64,000 nt of DNA, taken from assembly GCA_032622095.1 (NCBI GenBank), contig CP136064.1, positions 2,358,001-2,422,000 on the forward strand. The letters run 5' to 3'. Within the stretch, counting starts at the first letter, position 1. Each line of letters opens with the position of its first letter. Under the pieces are notes generated by a model. It saw only the letters and a list, made by a program, of their open reading frames with translations. It searched no databases and was not told the origin of the DNA. Source of the stretch: Siphonodentalium dalli. Taxonomy: Eukaryota > Mollusca > Scaphopoda > Gadilida > Siphonodentaliidae. Of this stretch, positions 1 through 12,133 are shown piece by piece. The translations under genes were made by a program, and so were the position numbers.

Positions 1-79
1 ACATACACTACGACAAGTCTTAATTCATTACTGGTACTTCAATAGTTAAATCGTGGCTAGTTCTTAATTTCACAATGCT

Positions 80-497
80 TTCCAGGGTTGAGATATGTTG
101 AGATGATATTCCGGAAGATGCGTCATATCACGATTGATCGATGCATTCTGGCATATAGACTGGACAGTCCTTTATTGATGCAGTATCGCAGTGTAAAAAG
201 ATTGATGCTGGAACGAATTGTAAAAAATATACAGCCTTACGGTTGTGACATAAATATTGTCACTAAAATGCTTAAATTTTCCTTTTTTTGTTGTTGTTAA
301 ATCTATGTATCATGGTTGGGATATGCCGATATTCCAGAAGATGCGTCTATATAGTATAACGACATTGATCAATGCATCCTGGCATATAGTTTTGACAGTC
401 CTTTTATTGATGCAGTAGCGCAGCGTAAAATGATTGATGCAGGATCGGATTGTAAAAAAAAAATAGTAAAAAATACAGCCTTACGGTTGTGACATAG
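80..497 (+). repeat. Two diverged direct repeat units
   Basis: Two units of about 180 bp in the same orientation (about 80-255 and 308-497) share the blocks 'gatattcc(g/a)gaagatgcgtc', 'tggcatatag', 'attgatgcagta' and 'acagccttacggttgtgaca'. A third, shorter match to the 'gggatatgttggtattccgg' part lies at 1036-1080. No open frame runs through the units, so this looks like an old tandem duplication or a dispersed repeat rather than a gene. Confidence 0.7.
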
Positions 498-1139
498 CCA
501 GTAATTGGGTACCGGGACAGTGATCTCGATGCTACCTGGTATGACTGAGTATTTGGTGTCAATTAAATTTAGGCAGATATGGCAATTATCTTAAGAATAA
601 TGTTTAATTTTTCCATTTGTTTGTGTGGTTAAATCTATGAGTTTCCAACTTAAAATTTCGCGCTTCCACTGAAGAAACAATGTTAGGAACCAATCATCTT
701 GCAGGGATGTAGAGTCAGCATAAACACAGAACTGCATATGAGTGTTACCTGTCAATAGTTTATGAGACTTCTGCGATCAGAGAAGTATAACACTTAGGGT
801 ATTTGACTGATCGTGCTATCCTTACGCTATTGCACTTGTCTGATAAACTGACTACAGTATAACACGCGCATGCAGTTTTGTGTATATATGTCATACCAAG
901 CGTGCGATATTGATCTAGTGGCAATTGCATCCATATGCTTGTGACATGCACTATCACAAGAGTTCACAAAATCCGTTAATTGCACATTCTATCTTAATTC
1001 ATAGCTATTTATTAATTTCACAATGTGTTTCAGACTTGGGATATGTTGGTATTCCGGGAAGTTTGTCTATATGCATGCTTGCGACATGTAACAGGGTGGA
1101 TGTTCCGTCAAATATACGTAACAGGGACGCGTTCTGATT
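498..1139. other. No gene seen
   Basis: AT-rich DNA with only short open frames on both strands and no recognisable protein motif. The only structure is the short third match to the preceding direct repeat near 1036-1080. Confidence 0.5.
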
Positions 1140-1418
1140 AATAGGGCAAATTAATAGGCCTATGCCACTCCCGGCCGAAAGTACCCCCCACATGCCAAAG
1201 TTTCATCGAAATCCCGTGATATTCGGGTGTTTGACCTTGAAATGACCCGATTTGAAGATCAAGGTCATGTTGCACGGGCAAATTAATAGGCCTATGTCAC
1301 TTCCCGGTCGAAAATACCCCCACATACCAAGTTTCATCGAAATCGGCGCGGGCATTTTCGAGTTCATCGCGAACACACATCACACACAGATCTTCCAAAA
1401 TATATAATAGACTAGCCG
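1140..1418 (+). repeat. Dispersed element fragment, about 131 bp unit twice
   Basis: Two units contain 'gcaaattaataggcctatg' followed by 'ccgaaa(g/a)taccccc' and 'agtttcatcgaaat' (1145-1215 and 1277-1350). The second ends in 'cacacagatcttccaaaata' and 'taatagactag'. The same end occurs at 54560-54628, and 'aataagcctatg' recurs near 55380, so this is a fragment of the dispersed family seen again at 53.7-55.5 kb. It abuts the 122 bp array that follows. Confidence 0.7.
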
Positions 1419-2430
1419 ATGAGCCCGACGTTGTCCGGGCTATTCAAAAACCAAATTTCAAGTCCGGGCTATTCAAAAACCAAATTTCAAGTCGATAGCT
1501 CTACCCGTTTCCAAGATCTGGTCTGCGCGAAGCTGGCGTCGCACGGGCTCGGCGACCCGATAAAATTTGTATCCGGGGCAAGATACATTCACGTACCAAA
1601 TTTCAAGTCGATAGCTCCACCCATTTCCGAGATCTCGTCTGCGCATCTATTCAAAAACCAAATTTCAAGTCGATAGCTCCACCCGTTTCCGAGATCTGGT
1701 CTGCGCATGCGCGTATCTGGCGTCGCACGGGCTCGGTGACCCGATAAAATTCGTATCCGGGGCAAGATACATTCACATAGCAAATTTCAAGTCGATCGCT
1801 CCACCCGTTTTCGAGATCTGGTCGGCGCATGTGCGAAGCTGGCGTCGCACGGGCTCGGCGACCCGATGAGCCCGACGTTGTCCGGGCTATTCAAAAAACA
1901 AATTTCAAGTAGAAAGCTCCATCCGTTTCCGAGATCTGGTCTGCGCGAAGCTGGCGTCGCACGGGCTCGGCGACCCGATAAAATTCGTATCCGGGGCAAG
2001 ATACATTCACATACCAAATTTCAAGTCGATAGCTCCACCCATTTCCGAGATCTGGTCTGCGCATGCGCGAAGCTGGCGTCGCACGGGCTCGGCGACCCGA
2101 TAAAATTCGTATCCGGGGCAAGATACATTCACATACCAAATTTCAAGTCGATAGCTCCACCCGTTTCCGATATCTCGTCTGTGCATGCGCGAAGCTGGCG
2201 TCGCACGGGCTCGGCGACCCGATAAAATTCCTATCCGGGGCAAGATACATTCACATACCAAATTTCAAGTCAATAGCTCCACCCGTTTCCGATATCTCGT
2301 CTGTGCATGCGCGAAGCTGGCGTCGCACGGGCTCGGCGACCCGGTAAAATTTGTATCCGGAGAAAGATACATTCACATAGCAAATTTCAAGTCGATAGCT
2401 CCACCCGTTTCCCGTATATCTCTCTGGAGA
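1419..2430 (+). repeat. Tandem array, about 122 bp monomer, about 7 copies
   Basis: The block 'gaagctggcgtcgcacgggc' or a close variant recurs at about 1529, 1712, 1833, 1946, 2068, 2190 and 2312, so the regular spacing is 122 bp. Each monomer also holds 'gataaaattcgtatccgggg', 'agatacattcacatacc' and 'aatttcaagtcgatagctcc'. The array is GC-rich and CpG-rich in an AT-rich window. Because 122 is not a multiple of 3, the open frames across it shift register between monomers and are not evidence of a protein. A single diverged monomer recurs at 35511-35620 inside the same element family. Confidence 0.9.
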
Positions 2431-3065
2431 TGCTAATAACGTTGAATGGTAAACAAACGCTCTTTATAGCGGTGCGTCAAAAACAAACGCTCATTAAATT
2501 ATCACTTGATTAACCACCGCAGTGCCGTTTTTTGTGACTGAGAGTGGAGAATGGGTGCTCTGGGCTTCTCCAAAATGCGACGTCGACGATTCCCATGGGA
2601 TTTTACCTTTGGATAGGAAGTTTGGTCTTGATCGGTCGACCCGTTTTCGATTCTATAAAGGACAGACAGACAAACAGAGGTCTTCAAAATATATATGAGA
2701 TTTACTAAATAGTGCATTTCAGGCAGAATTTATTCCATGTTGATAATTGCCACCATGTGTCGCCCCGTACTTGTATCGACTTTAGCATAATTATCCACCC
2801 TGCAGTCTTATTTCGCACTGTATGCTTATTTGGACCCCACGAGGGTACCTCCAATTTATGCACAGAAACAGAAGCACAGACCGCTCAGATTTGAATCATG
2901 CATTGAAAACGTTTGGGAAAAAATTATATTCCAACAATTGCGCTCATAGTCTTGCGACATATGCTTAGTACACGGCATTGTTTCATCAAGCAACGTATGT
3001 TTCTTTCTACGTCTATGGCTCAGTTTATCAATATACCATGGACTAAACATCACACTCTGTAATCA
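2431..3065. other. End of repeat element, then no gene seen
   Basis: About 2431-2705 is the tail of the same dispersed element: it ends in 'cagacagacaaacagaggtc' and 'ttcaaaatatatatgagat', as other copies do. From 2706 to 3065 I see only short open frames and no motif. Confidence 0.5.
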
Positions 3066-3069
3066 CTTG
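3066..3069. repeat. Left target-site duplication CTTG
   Basis: CTTG immediately precedes TAGTGTAGTGACTTAGC and recurs at 17107-17110 just after the inverted copy of that sequence. A 4 bp duplication is the simplest reading. Confidence 0.6.
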
Positions 3070-3123
3070 TAGTGTAGTGACTTAGCGTTTTTTTTGGAAC
3101 GGACTGGCCAAAAGTGCCATTTT

Positions 3124-5400
3124 TAGCTCAACTTTACTTTGTAAAGTTTGAGCTATTGCCATGGCTTGGTATCCGTCGTCCGTGTGTGTGTGTGTGTGTG
3201 CGTTATGCGTCAACAATTTCCTTTAGCACGGGCTACAGTTCGTACCTTTGGTCCGATTATTATGAAATTTTTCATGGATGTTTACAATGACATGTAGATG
3301 GGAACGAGTCATTTTGGGGTCATTCGGCCAAAAAACATGGCCGCCAGCAGCCATCTTGGATTTTACTCTTTGTATGACTAAATCCTTTAGCACGGGCTAC
3401 AGTTCGTACCCTTAGTCTGATAATCATAAAATTTGTCATGGATGTTAACAATGACATGTAGATGGGAAAGAGTCATTTTGGGGTCATTTCGACAAAAAAC
3501 ATGGCCGCCAGCAGCCATCTTTGATTTCAAAATTTAATTCATTAGCACGGGCCACAGGTCGTACTGTTCGTCTTATCATCATGAAATTTGTCATGGATAT
3601 TAATATTGACATGTAGATGGGAACGAGTCATTTTGGGGTCATTCGGCCAAAAATCATGGCTGCCAGCAGCCATCTTGGATTTTACTCTTTGTATGACTAA
3701 ATCGTTTAGCACGGGCTACAGTTCGTACCTTTAGTATTATCATCATAAAATTTCTCATGGATGTTAACAATGGCATGTAGATGGGAACGAGTCATTTTGG
3801 GGTCAATCGGCCGAAAAACATGGCCGCCAGCAGCCATCTTTGATTTCAAAATTTAATTCATTAGCATGGGCCACAGGTCGTACTGTTCGTCTGATCATCA
3901 TGAAATTTGTCACGGATGTTAATATTGACATGTAGATGGGAACGAGTAATTTTGGGGTCATTCAGCCGAAAAACATGGCCGCCAGCAGCCATCTTGGATT
4001 TTACTCTTTGTATGACTAAATCCTTTAGTACAGGCTTCAGGTCGTACCTTTAGTCTGATTATCATAAAATGTGTCATGGATGTTAACAATGGCATGTGGA
4101 TGGGAACGAATCATTTTGGGGTCATTCGGCCGAAAAACATTGTCGCCAGCGACCATCTTTGATTTCAAAATTCAATCCATTAGCACAGGCTACAGGTCGT
4201 ACTGTTAGTCTGATCATCATGAAATTTGTCATGGATGTTAATATTGACATGTGGATGAGAACGAGTGATTTTGGGGTCGTTCGGCCAAAACAAATGGCCG
4301 CCAGCAGCCATCTTGGATTTTACTCTTTGCATGACTAAATCCTTCCCTGTGGGCTACAGGTCGTATCTTTGATCGGAACTTCATAAAATTTGTCATGGAT
4401 GTTAATAATGACATGTAGATGGGAACGAGTCATTTTGGGGTCGTTCAGCCAAAAAACATGGCCACCAGCAGCCATCTTGGATTTTACTCTTTGCATGACT
4501 AAATCCTTTGTCTGATCTTTATGCAATTTATCATGAATGTTGACATTGACATGTAGATGGGAACAAGTGATTTTGTTGTCATTCGGCCAAAAAACATGGC
4601 CGCTGGTGGCCATCTTGGATTTCAAAATTAAATCCATTGGCGAGGGCTACAGGTTGTACTGTTAGTCTGATCATCATGAAATTTATCATGGATGTTAATA
4701 TTAACATGTAGACGGGAACGAGTGATTTTGGGGTCGTTCGGCCAAAAAACATGGCCATCAGCAGCCATCTTGGAGTTTACTATTTGCATGACTAAATCCT
4801 TTCCCGTGGGCTGCAGGTCGTACCTTCGGTAGGATCTTCATGAAATTTGTCATGGCTGTTGACATTGACATGTAGATGGGAACGAGTCATTTTGGGGTCA
4901 TTCGACCAAAAAACATGGCCACTGGTGGCCCATCTTGGATTTCAAAATTAAATCCATTGACGCGGCCGGGCTACATGTCCTACTATTCGTCTGATAATCA
5001 TGAAATTTGTCATGGATGTTAATATTGACATGTAGATCGGAACGAGTCATTTTGGGGTCGTTCGGCCAAAAAACATGGCCACCAGCAACCATCTTGGATT
5101 TTACTCTTTGCATGACTAAATCCTTTGGAGTAGGCTACAGGTTCTAGCTTTCGTCTGATCTTCATAAAATTTGTCATGGATGTTAATAATGACATGTAGA
5201 TGGGAACGAGTTCTTTTGGGGTCATTCGGCCAAAAAACATGGCCACCAGCAGCCATCTTGGATTTTACTATTTGCATGACTAAATCCTTTGGCACAGGTA
5301 AGACATTTCAATCGGCATCTTTCCTATTTCTCCATTTACTGTAAACCATTAAATTATTCCCCTACCTAAGTTGAGCTACAGTGTCGTTGACACTTTCATT
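3124..5400 (+). mobile_element. Pearl/HINE-like element, copy 1
   Basis: A perfect hairpin, TAGCTCAACTTTAC... closing at GAGCTA (3124-3155), opens the element. A (tg)n run follows at 3181-3200, then about 14 monomers of roughly 145-180 bp containing 'catggccgccagcagccatc', 'gggaacgagtcattttgggg' and 'acgggctacag'. The right end has AAGTTGAGCTA and a terminal stem-loop AGTGTC-gtt-GACACT (5380-5394). A short terminal inverted repeat, a tandem core and a 3' stem-loop is the plan of pearl elements and non-autonomous Helentrons (HINEs). The uninterrupted host site is visible in the right arm near 17025-17045, which proves insertion into the palindrome. Frames across the monomers are not genes. Confidence 0.85.
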
Positions 5401-5777
5401 TTATATTTTGTCAAGTTATGTGTGCTCTTTCAGAAAGTGAACTAGAAACAGGTTTCTGATCAATATTAACCCTTGTTTCCAGTATAAATCCAAGATGGCG
5501 GTCAAATTCAATCATTATTTCACACTGACATTCCATCTGGTATAAAAATTTGAGGCGCATGCATATTAAAGGCGTCATTCAACCTGACATTGTCATATTT
5601 TGAAGATAGTAGCAACCCAGGCTGACCAAATTGGAGATTTATCACTTTTTGTACCAAAAACATGCAATTTTGTCATATAATCATTCTCGTTTCAATTATT
5701 TCGGAATAATAAACAGACAATTTCTCAAAAATGTTTCAGTGTAGATCAAAGGTTAAGGTCTTAGCATTTTTGGACGT
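5401..5777. repeat. Left arm of the large palindrome, outer segment
   Basis: This segment is the inverted, diverged copy of about 16660-17035. It resumes right after the HINE-like element and stops where copy A begins. It is non-coding in both arms. Confidence 0.85.
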
Positions 5778-5779
5778 AT

Positions 5780-6615
5780 TCCCAATTCTCCAATAATGAT
5801 AACACCATCATTGCCATCAAGCCGCGCCGGAGTCCACTAGGAGTCGACATCAGCGTTTATTGGTATACATGCTTACAAGTTAAGGGACGGACACGTCTTC
5901 ACATACAGATGATACAGATTAATTACATCCTACTGTGTCAGCGTTGGCGGTCAGGAAAAACCAACGAAAAACCTCTTGGGAAAAACGATGGAAACCTGCT
6001 TTCCGAAACCAACATCACTAACGCAGCTCAAATGTTCGGAAATTCATTCTAATTGATCAATTGTGCAACACAAACCTGTGTACACACTATATAATACAAA
6101 TATAAATTAACATATATAACATGTTCGAATAAATATATACACTATGATCGTGATCGGATGACACACTTATATGCGTTTAATATAAATGACTACATATAAA
6201 ACTATAACTTCCTGAATAAGGTGCGATGCACATTTCAAAGTTACAATTAAATTTTATTAATGATAATTAAAAAAAAAAAAAAATAATAATTCAACGTCTA
6301 CTTTCTATAATATGCATAATTTCATGCGTTATAAGAATATATGCTTATCAGATAGTTTCAACATACGCATCTCATTACGTTATTGAACCGTCAATCCATA
6401 ACATTACTGAAATGTTTGAAACAAAAAAATTTGGAGTTGACCCGACATACAAGACGATTCGGCTAGAAATGACACCACACGCTCTATAATAGCGTGACCT
6501 ATTTTCATTGTTCATGCACGAAGCGATAATTGATCGCTCACTCATTATTACCATGAACAGTGAATACAAAAGTTTTCGGCTAATGTGCTTTGCACCAAAC
6601 GCTGAAAACTGATCA
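5780..6615 (+). mobile_element. Unclassified element, copy A (836 bp)
   Basis: Copy A begins TCCCAATTCTCC and ends CTGATCA. It shares its first about 61 bp with copy B (5780-5840 and 6620-6680, essentially identical) and its last about 190 bp with copy B (6425-6615 and 10928-11197). Near the 3' end AGTTTTCGGC (6571-6580) pairs with GCTGAAAACT (6601-6610) in a 10 bp stem. GTAT lies before copy A (5776), between A and B (6616) and after B (11200). The middle is unlike B and has no long frame. Conserved ends with a free middle and a 3' hairpin recall Helitron-type elements, but no canonical CTRR end at the right distance is clear. Confidence 0.6.
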
Positions 6616-6879
6616 GTATTCCCAATTCTCCAATAATGATAACACCATCATTGCCATCAAGCCGCGCCGGAGTCCACTAGATCCATTACAAAGAATTGGT
6701 AGTTGGAATCATTAAATATTAAACTTTAATCTTCTAATAATGAGAAAATATATTCCATTATACCGAAAAGTTGATCATATTTGTGTATTCTACATGAACA
6801 TTAATTCGTGTTTGCCCATGTTACAGACACCTTACAACAAACCACATATACATGTGCATATATACATGCATAATCACTG

Positions 6880-7570
6880 ATGCCTAGCATCTTGAGTATT
6901 ATCATGGGCCTCACGCCCTTGCTCCGGCATGCTTCCATGCAAATGCCGAGCATCTTGAGTATTATCATGGGCCTCAAAACCCTCGCACATATGTGCTTCC
7001 AAATGCCGAGCCTCTTGGAAATTATCATGGGCCTCACGCCCTCGCATCGGCATGCTTCCAAATGCCGAGCTTCTTGAGTATTATCATGGGCCTTAAACCC
7101 TCACATAAACGTGCTTCAAAATGCCGAACATTTTGAAAATTATCATGGGCCTCACGCCCTCGCACCGGCATGCTTCCAAATGCATAGTATCCTGATTATT
7201 ATCATGAGCCTCAAACCCTCACACAGACGTGCTTCAAAATACCAAGAATTTTGAGAATTATTATGGGCCTCACGCCCTCTCATCGACATGCTTCCAAATG
7301 CATAGTATCCTGATTATTATCATGGGCCTCAGACCCTCGCACCGACGCGCACCAAAATAACAACATGCTATAATAATGGCATGACGCCTTCGCACTAAAG
7401 CATTACATTACTACTAAAGCATATCACTCGCGGCTTACCAAAACTCGATGCCAGTTCTAAATGCCGAGCACTAGTATATCTTGATTATCATCATGGACCT
7501 CAAACCCTCGCACCGACGCGCTTCCAAATGCCGATCATCTTGGAAATTCCACATGGGCCTCTAAAACGCA
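6880..7570 (+). repeat. Tandem array, about 60 bp monomer
   Basis: The block 'attatcatgggcctcacgcc' recurs near 6898, 6961, 7021, 7080, 7139, 7198, 7258 and 7316, with 'catgcttccaaatgccgagc' between copies. Monomers alternate between 'cacgccctcgca' and 'aaaccctcacac' types, suggesting a 120 bp higher-order unit. Copies decay after 7340, with stragglers at 7487-7570. The frames on both strands are by-products of the repeat. Confidence 0.9.
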
Positions 7571-10500
7571 CACAAAAGCGCCATTAAACATGCCAAACAA
7601 AATATTCAATGTTTAACATTTGGTTAAGTTATCATGGACCACATGCCATCATATCAAAATTCTATACCATGGCTTTATAAAACCCAGATTGTTAAAACCA
7701 TGTTAACAAGGTCTAACACCTATGCACAAAAGCGCTATATTCAAGTGCTCGAACACCAAAATAACAACATGTATATCGGTTTTAACATCAATACACAATC
7801 GTAGGCTCTAATAATGGCATAACGCCTTCGCATTCAAGTGTTACATTACTACCAGAGCATATCGCTCTCGTACCAAAACGCGATTCAAGTTCTTATAACG
7901 AAAATCCGTGCTAAATCCATATTACCACGACCTATTGTACATACCACAAAATCACTGACATGTTTTCGACCTGATCAACGGCCGCACATTAGTTTTGCAT
8001 ATATCAAGCTGACGACCATATGTCATGTCGCACGCAATTATAGGCACTCACGGCCACGCATTATATATTTAAGCGTTTATGTCAACAACACATCCATATC
8101 ATAGCATCCTTCAGCTTCGCACCCAATAATATTTTCGTCGCCATATCAAAAACCGTTTCTACCCGCGCGCACTATATATACGGGCGTTCGCACACACAAT
8201 TTAGTGTTACTATATCGGGGGTCTCCGCCCACACACCATTTAATCGTATAACAAACAGTGCGTCTTCGTAAAGCATAAAGTAAACTATTTAGTTTTTACC
8301 ATCGGGCCCGCGTAAAAAAATAGTCGTTATATCTCATGTCCTTCAGACAAACGCACAACGTTTAATGTTGATATATATCATGCGGTCTATTGCCCGCGTT
8401 CTCTATTATTAGTGGCCTCGCGCCCTCATATATACATTTCGTGTATATATATAGTGTTCCACCGTATATGCGTGTACACACCATAACCATCGGTACAATC
8501 GAACACCTTTATATGCGTTAACAAAATTAACATTACAAAGTCCCTGCTCACATCAACAAGCATCTATATATGGGGGAATATCAAATAACATTTTCTTCAT
8601 ACATATTAAATAGACGTGCCCGTCATATAAACAGTTCAATAACATTACTAACAAATGTTATAATCTTTGAGTCTATACAATGTATATAAACATATATATA
8701 CCACCGCCAACCATAGTTACTTTTCCGTTTTAAGCTTATTTCCACTCGAATGTCCAACGATGAATTCACGAATTGTAGCTGTCCATTCCTCTATGTTGTT
8801 TTGCTTTTGTTATACACCACCGCTACATAGATCCCCATAATTTGGTTCCAAATACACCATGATCAATTATCGGACGTATCGTATCTGCAAAGCAAATTTT
8901 ATTCACAATGTACCAAACAACCTTCCTCAAAATTCCGATATGTATATACAATGTATACACACATTCCCAATTACCCCCAACAATACAACCTCATTATTTT
9001 CAAAAATACATGACATATATAATCGTGCATATACACTTCTTATTCTGTTAGATACATATGTACGCCCACAAGGTACACATTTTTTCACAATATACATATC
9101 GTCAGACCATGTTCAAGAAACATGTCGTTAACACCAATAGCTGCGCCACGCGCTTGCTCCGATCTCAAATTTACCCATGTTCTACAAATGAACAGGAAAA
9201 CCAGCTTATCATGGGTTCTCACCCAACGTCATTACTTCAGACTTATAGACGGTTTGTATGATCTCAAAACAAACATGTTTATATATGATATATACCACAA
9301 ACAACAAATCTAATCTCGTTGCCTTTTCCTTGCAGCCGATCATCGTTAATAATTCGATTTATTATATAATTGATATAGCGCTTTCGATATATTGACTGAA
9401 TTATACGATGTCAATTCTGTCCGAGAATAAAACGGTTCTCGCACGTTATATACCACATATATATATACACATGCAAACAGGCATATATCACATGCATACG
9501 CATGCATATAACTACACTGCTTCTTGTATGGCGTGTCTCGTCAAGACACATAGCCTCCATTTTCCCTACACTTATACATACACCCTATATATGCTCGTGC
9601 TTAGTTAGCTCATGCACCGTAAATATGTCATGCAAACAAATGTATCACACGATACCATGTCCATTATATTAACATGCTAATTCCCCATTCATTTTCCCCC
9701 CCACATCAAAATGGGTCCAAAATCAGCAATATGCATAGCAAAAACGCATAAAATATTAGCATTAATTTGTATTTTTTTTAAACGTTTACATGCAAAATGG
9801 AAATGCACTTCACTGGATTGGGCACATTCAAAACAGCTGAACACCATACTGAGTGACTAATCAGATATAATCAACATACCACAAAATATCGCATTTTTAA
9901 CTTGATTATTAATCTCTTGGTTGGAATTTTCTAAATTTATTATTTATTACTATCAAACATTATTGGCGTTCTTGTCCAATTCTATACTTCCGCGCATACA
10001 TAGGCGCATACGTATATATAACACCTGGAATAAATTTACATGTATGTACATGTATCAGTGACTATATGTAGTTGTGTAGTAAAGCTGTTTACTTTTGACC
10101 TCACAATAACTGAACACATAGCTTATTCTGCTATATCGCTATCTAAAACGTGTTTCACCAAGTCGCACTGACAAAAACATGCAAGCAACTACTATACTCA
10201 TCTTATTCCGATTCATTCCATGCAAATCGTATGATTCGATCCAATTGGTAAGCATCCATGAATGTACTCGTCCATACTGTTGTCTGTTCGCTGAGATCAT
10301 CTGCGTGTAACCAACTGCCTCAAGCATTCCCTCGAATTGAATCATCAGCTATAAGGATTAAATTTTACCCATTAGGTCTGGAAATATTTCCATCAGAATG
10401 ACAAGACAGGTGAATAAATACAGTCTTATCACCAAATAAATTTGCCGGCATTTGAATATGTAAATTAGTTTATTATATCCTCATACATGTGCACATTTCC

Positions 10501-10927
10501 CCCAGCAACATTTTCAAAACATATTTTCTTCACGATTATCTTTAGTTTCTAACAAAAATGTTATTAAATACATGACTCTCTTTTTACCATTCGTGTGGAA
10601 AATTATAAACCGACCATATATGCAATATATATATGGTTCATTCTCACCTTAAAATTATTTTTCTGACTGTAAACTACCTGTTAAACTTAAATTTATTTTT
10701 CTGACTGTTAACTACATGTTAAAATTAAAATTATAATTTTGCCAGGACACCTCTTCTGTTACAAAAATACAACGGTACTTAACTTATAAATGCGAACACA
10801 AAATGTTCGACTTGAAGATCTCTTCCACCAATTGGTCATTACTCTGGTATATGACAGTCGGATGTCTGAGTTCTCTGCTGTATATTATCCAGTCGGACCA
10901 TAACCAGAAACATAAGGTAGCGAACAA
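7571..10927. other. Body of copy B, no gene seen
   Basis: Strongly AT-rich DNA, many 'atatat' runs, short frames only on both strands and no recognised motif. 10639-10740 holds a short direct repeat around 'tttttctgactgt(a/t)aactac' (two copies). Confidence 0.5.
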
Positions 10928-10986
10928 AAAATTTGGAGTTGACCCGACATACAAGGCGATTCGGCTAGAAATGACACCACACGCTC

Positions 10987-11148
10987 TATAATAGCGTGAC
11001 CTATTTTCGTTGTTCATGCACGAAGCGATAATTGATCGCTCACTCATTATTACCATGAACAGTGAATATAATAGCGTGACCTATTTTCGTTGTTCATGCA
11101 CGAAGCGATAATTGATCGCTCACTCATTATTACCATGAACAGTGAATA
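10987..11148 (+). repeat. Perfect 80 bp tandem duplication
   Basis: The block starting 'tataatagcgtgacctattt' (10987) is repeated at 11067 with no visible difference, including the small hairpin GCGAT-aatt-gATCGC. Copy A has this block once (6486-6567), so the duplication arose in copy B and is recent. Confidence 0.9.
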
Positions 11149-11199
11149 CAAAAGTTTTCGGCTAATGTGCTTTGCACCAAACGCTGAAAACTGATCAAT

Positions 11200-12133
11200 G
11201 TATACTCTAATCAAAACATACAATATCTAGGACACATTCTTAACCGTATTTTAGAAATTTTGGATTATGTTACCCCTCACCCCGAAAATCATGAAATATT
11301 GTTTTTGTGATAAGCATCCGATAGAACATGGATGAGAATCTATAAAGGACACTATTTGATCACGTTTCTAAATACTGCAATGGCAATTACATACACAATG
11401 ACCAAAGTTGAAATATAACATCTTTTTCGACAAAACATGTGCAATTTTGTAAGAAAATCCTCTTCATTTCAAATATTTTGGTCCAATAAATGGTCATTTA
11501 CTCATAGGATATTTGCGATAGTTCACAATGTTCGATCTTATATGTTTTGGACATATATACTGAAAACGATGAATACATTGTGTGTGTTTAATATGTAACA
11601 ACGTTTCAGAAAACTTGGTTTATGTTACCCCTCACCCCAAAAATCACGAAAATGTGACTTGTTGTAAGGATTCAATAAATCTTTGGTTAAATCTTATAAA
11701 ATGAGTTTGTCGATCGCAATTCGTCATATATTATAATGTAACAATCTCATTGTCAGTATACTGTTGAAATTAACAATTGTATGCCTAATAACAATTTATT
11801 TGATCATTTCAAATATGTTCAACCAATAGAATGTCAATATGCAATAATATACAATATGCGGTCTTAAAAGTTTCGAAAATCAACATACAATATAGATACA
11901 ACACATATAAGGGTATATACATGTAATGTTTTGGTGAAATAACATTAAAAAAAAAAGAATACCATTAATTGATATATTTGACCCAATATCATTGACTTAT
12001 GTCATCTAGCATTCAAGAGGGGTGTATATATAGATATGCATTTCAGGTCACAACTTTAAATTGTCAATCAATAATACACATAAAGATGGCCTATCTTTGT
12101 TTATAGTGTGTTCTTAAATTCATGTTTGTTATG
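11200..12133. repeat. Left arm of the large palindrome, inner non-coding part
   Basis: Inverted copy of about 15730-16640: the same order of landmarks is seen, including two blocks around 'gttacccctcacccc' (11269 and 11626) that match 'ggggtgaggggtaacata' at 16218 and 16580. It is 3' flanking sequence of the decayed minus-strand gene copy. Confidence 0.85.

Larger units (their letters stand above)
6620..11199 (+). mobile_element. Unclassified element, copy B (4.6 kb)
   Basis: Copy B lies head-to-tail after copy A with the same 5' and 3' ends. The terminal stem is AGTTTTCGGC (11153-11162) with GCTGAAAACT (11183-11192). It contains a 60 bp tandem array near its 5' end and an 80 bp duplication near its 3' end. 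No frame above about 90 codons is found in the 3.3 kb between them and none resembles a transposase or Rep/helicase, so the copy is non-autonomous or decayed. The host arm resumes at 11200. Confidence 0.6.

Noticed and set aside
1419-2436. Open frames of 60-119 codons on both strands
   Set aside because: They lie in the 122 bp array; the period is not a multiple of 3 and the same peptide pieces recur in shifted frames.
4096-5246. Similar peptides with KSKMA, GHVFW and DPKMTRSHLHV in several frames
   Set aside because: By-product of the pearl/HINE-like monomers, which also appear at 27.5-28.9 kb and 42.6-43.5 kb.
6880-7570. CRISPR-like regular array
   Set aside because: Repeats are contiguous 60 bp monomers without unique spacers, and the window is eukaryotic.
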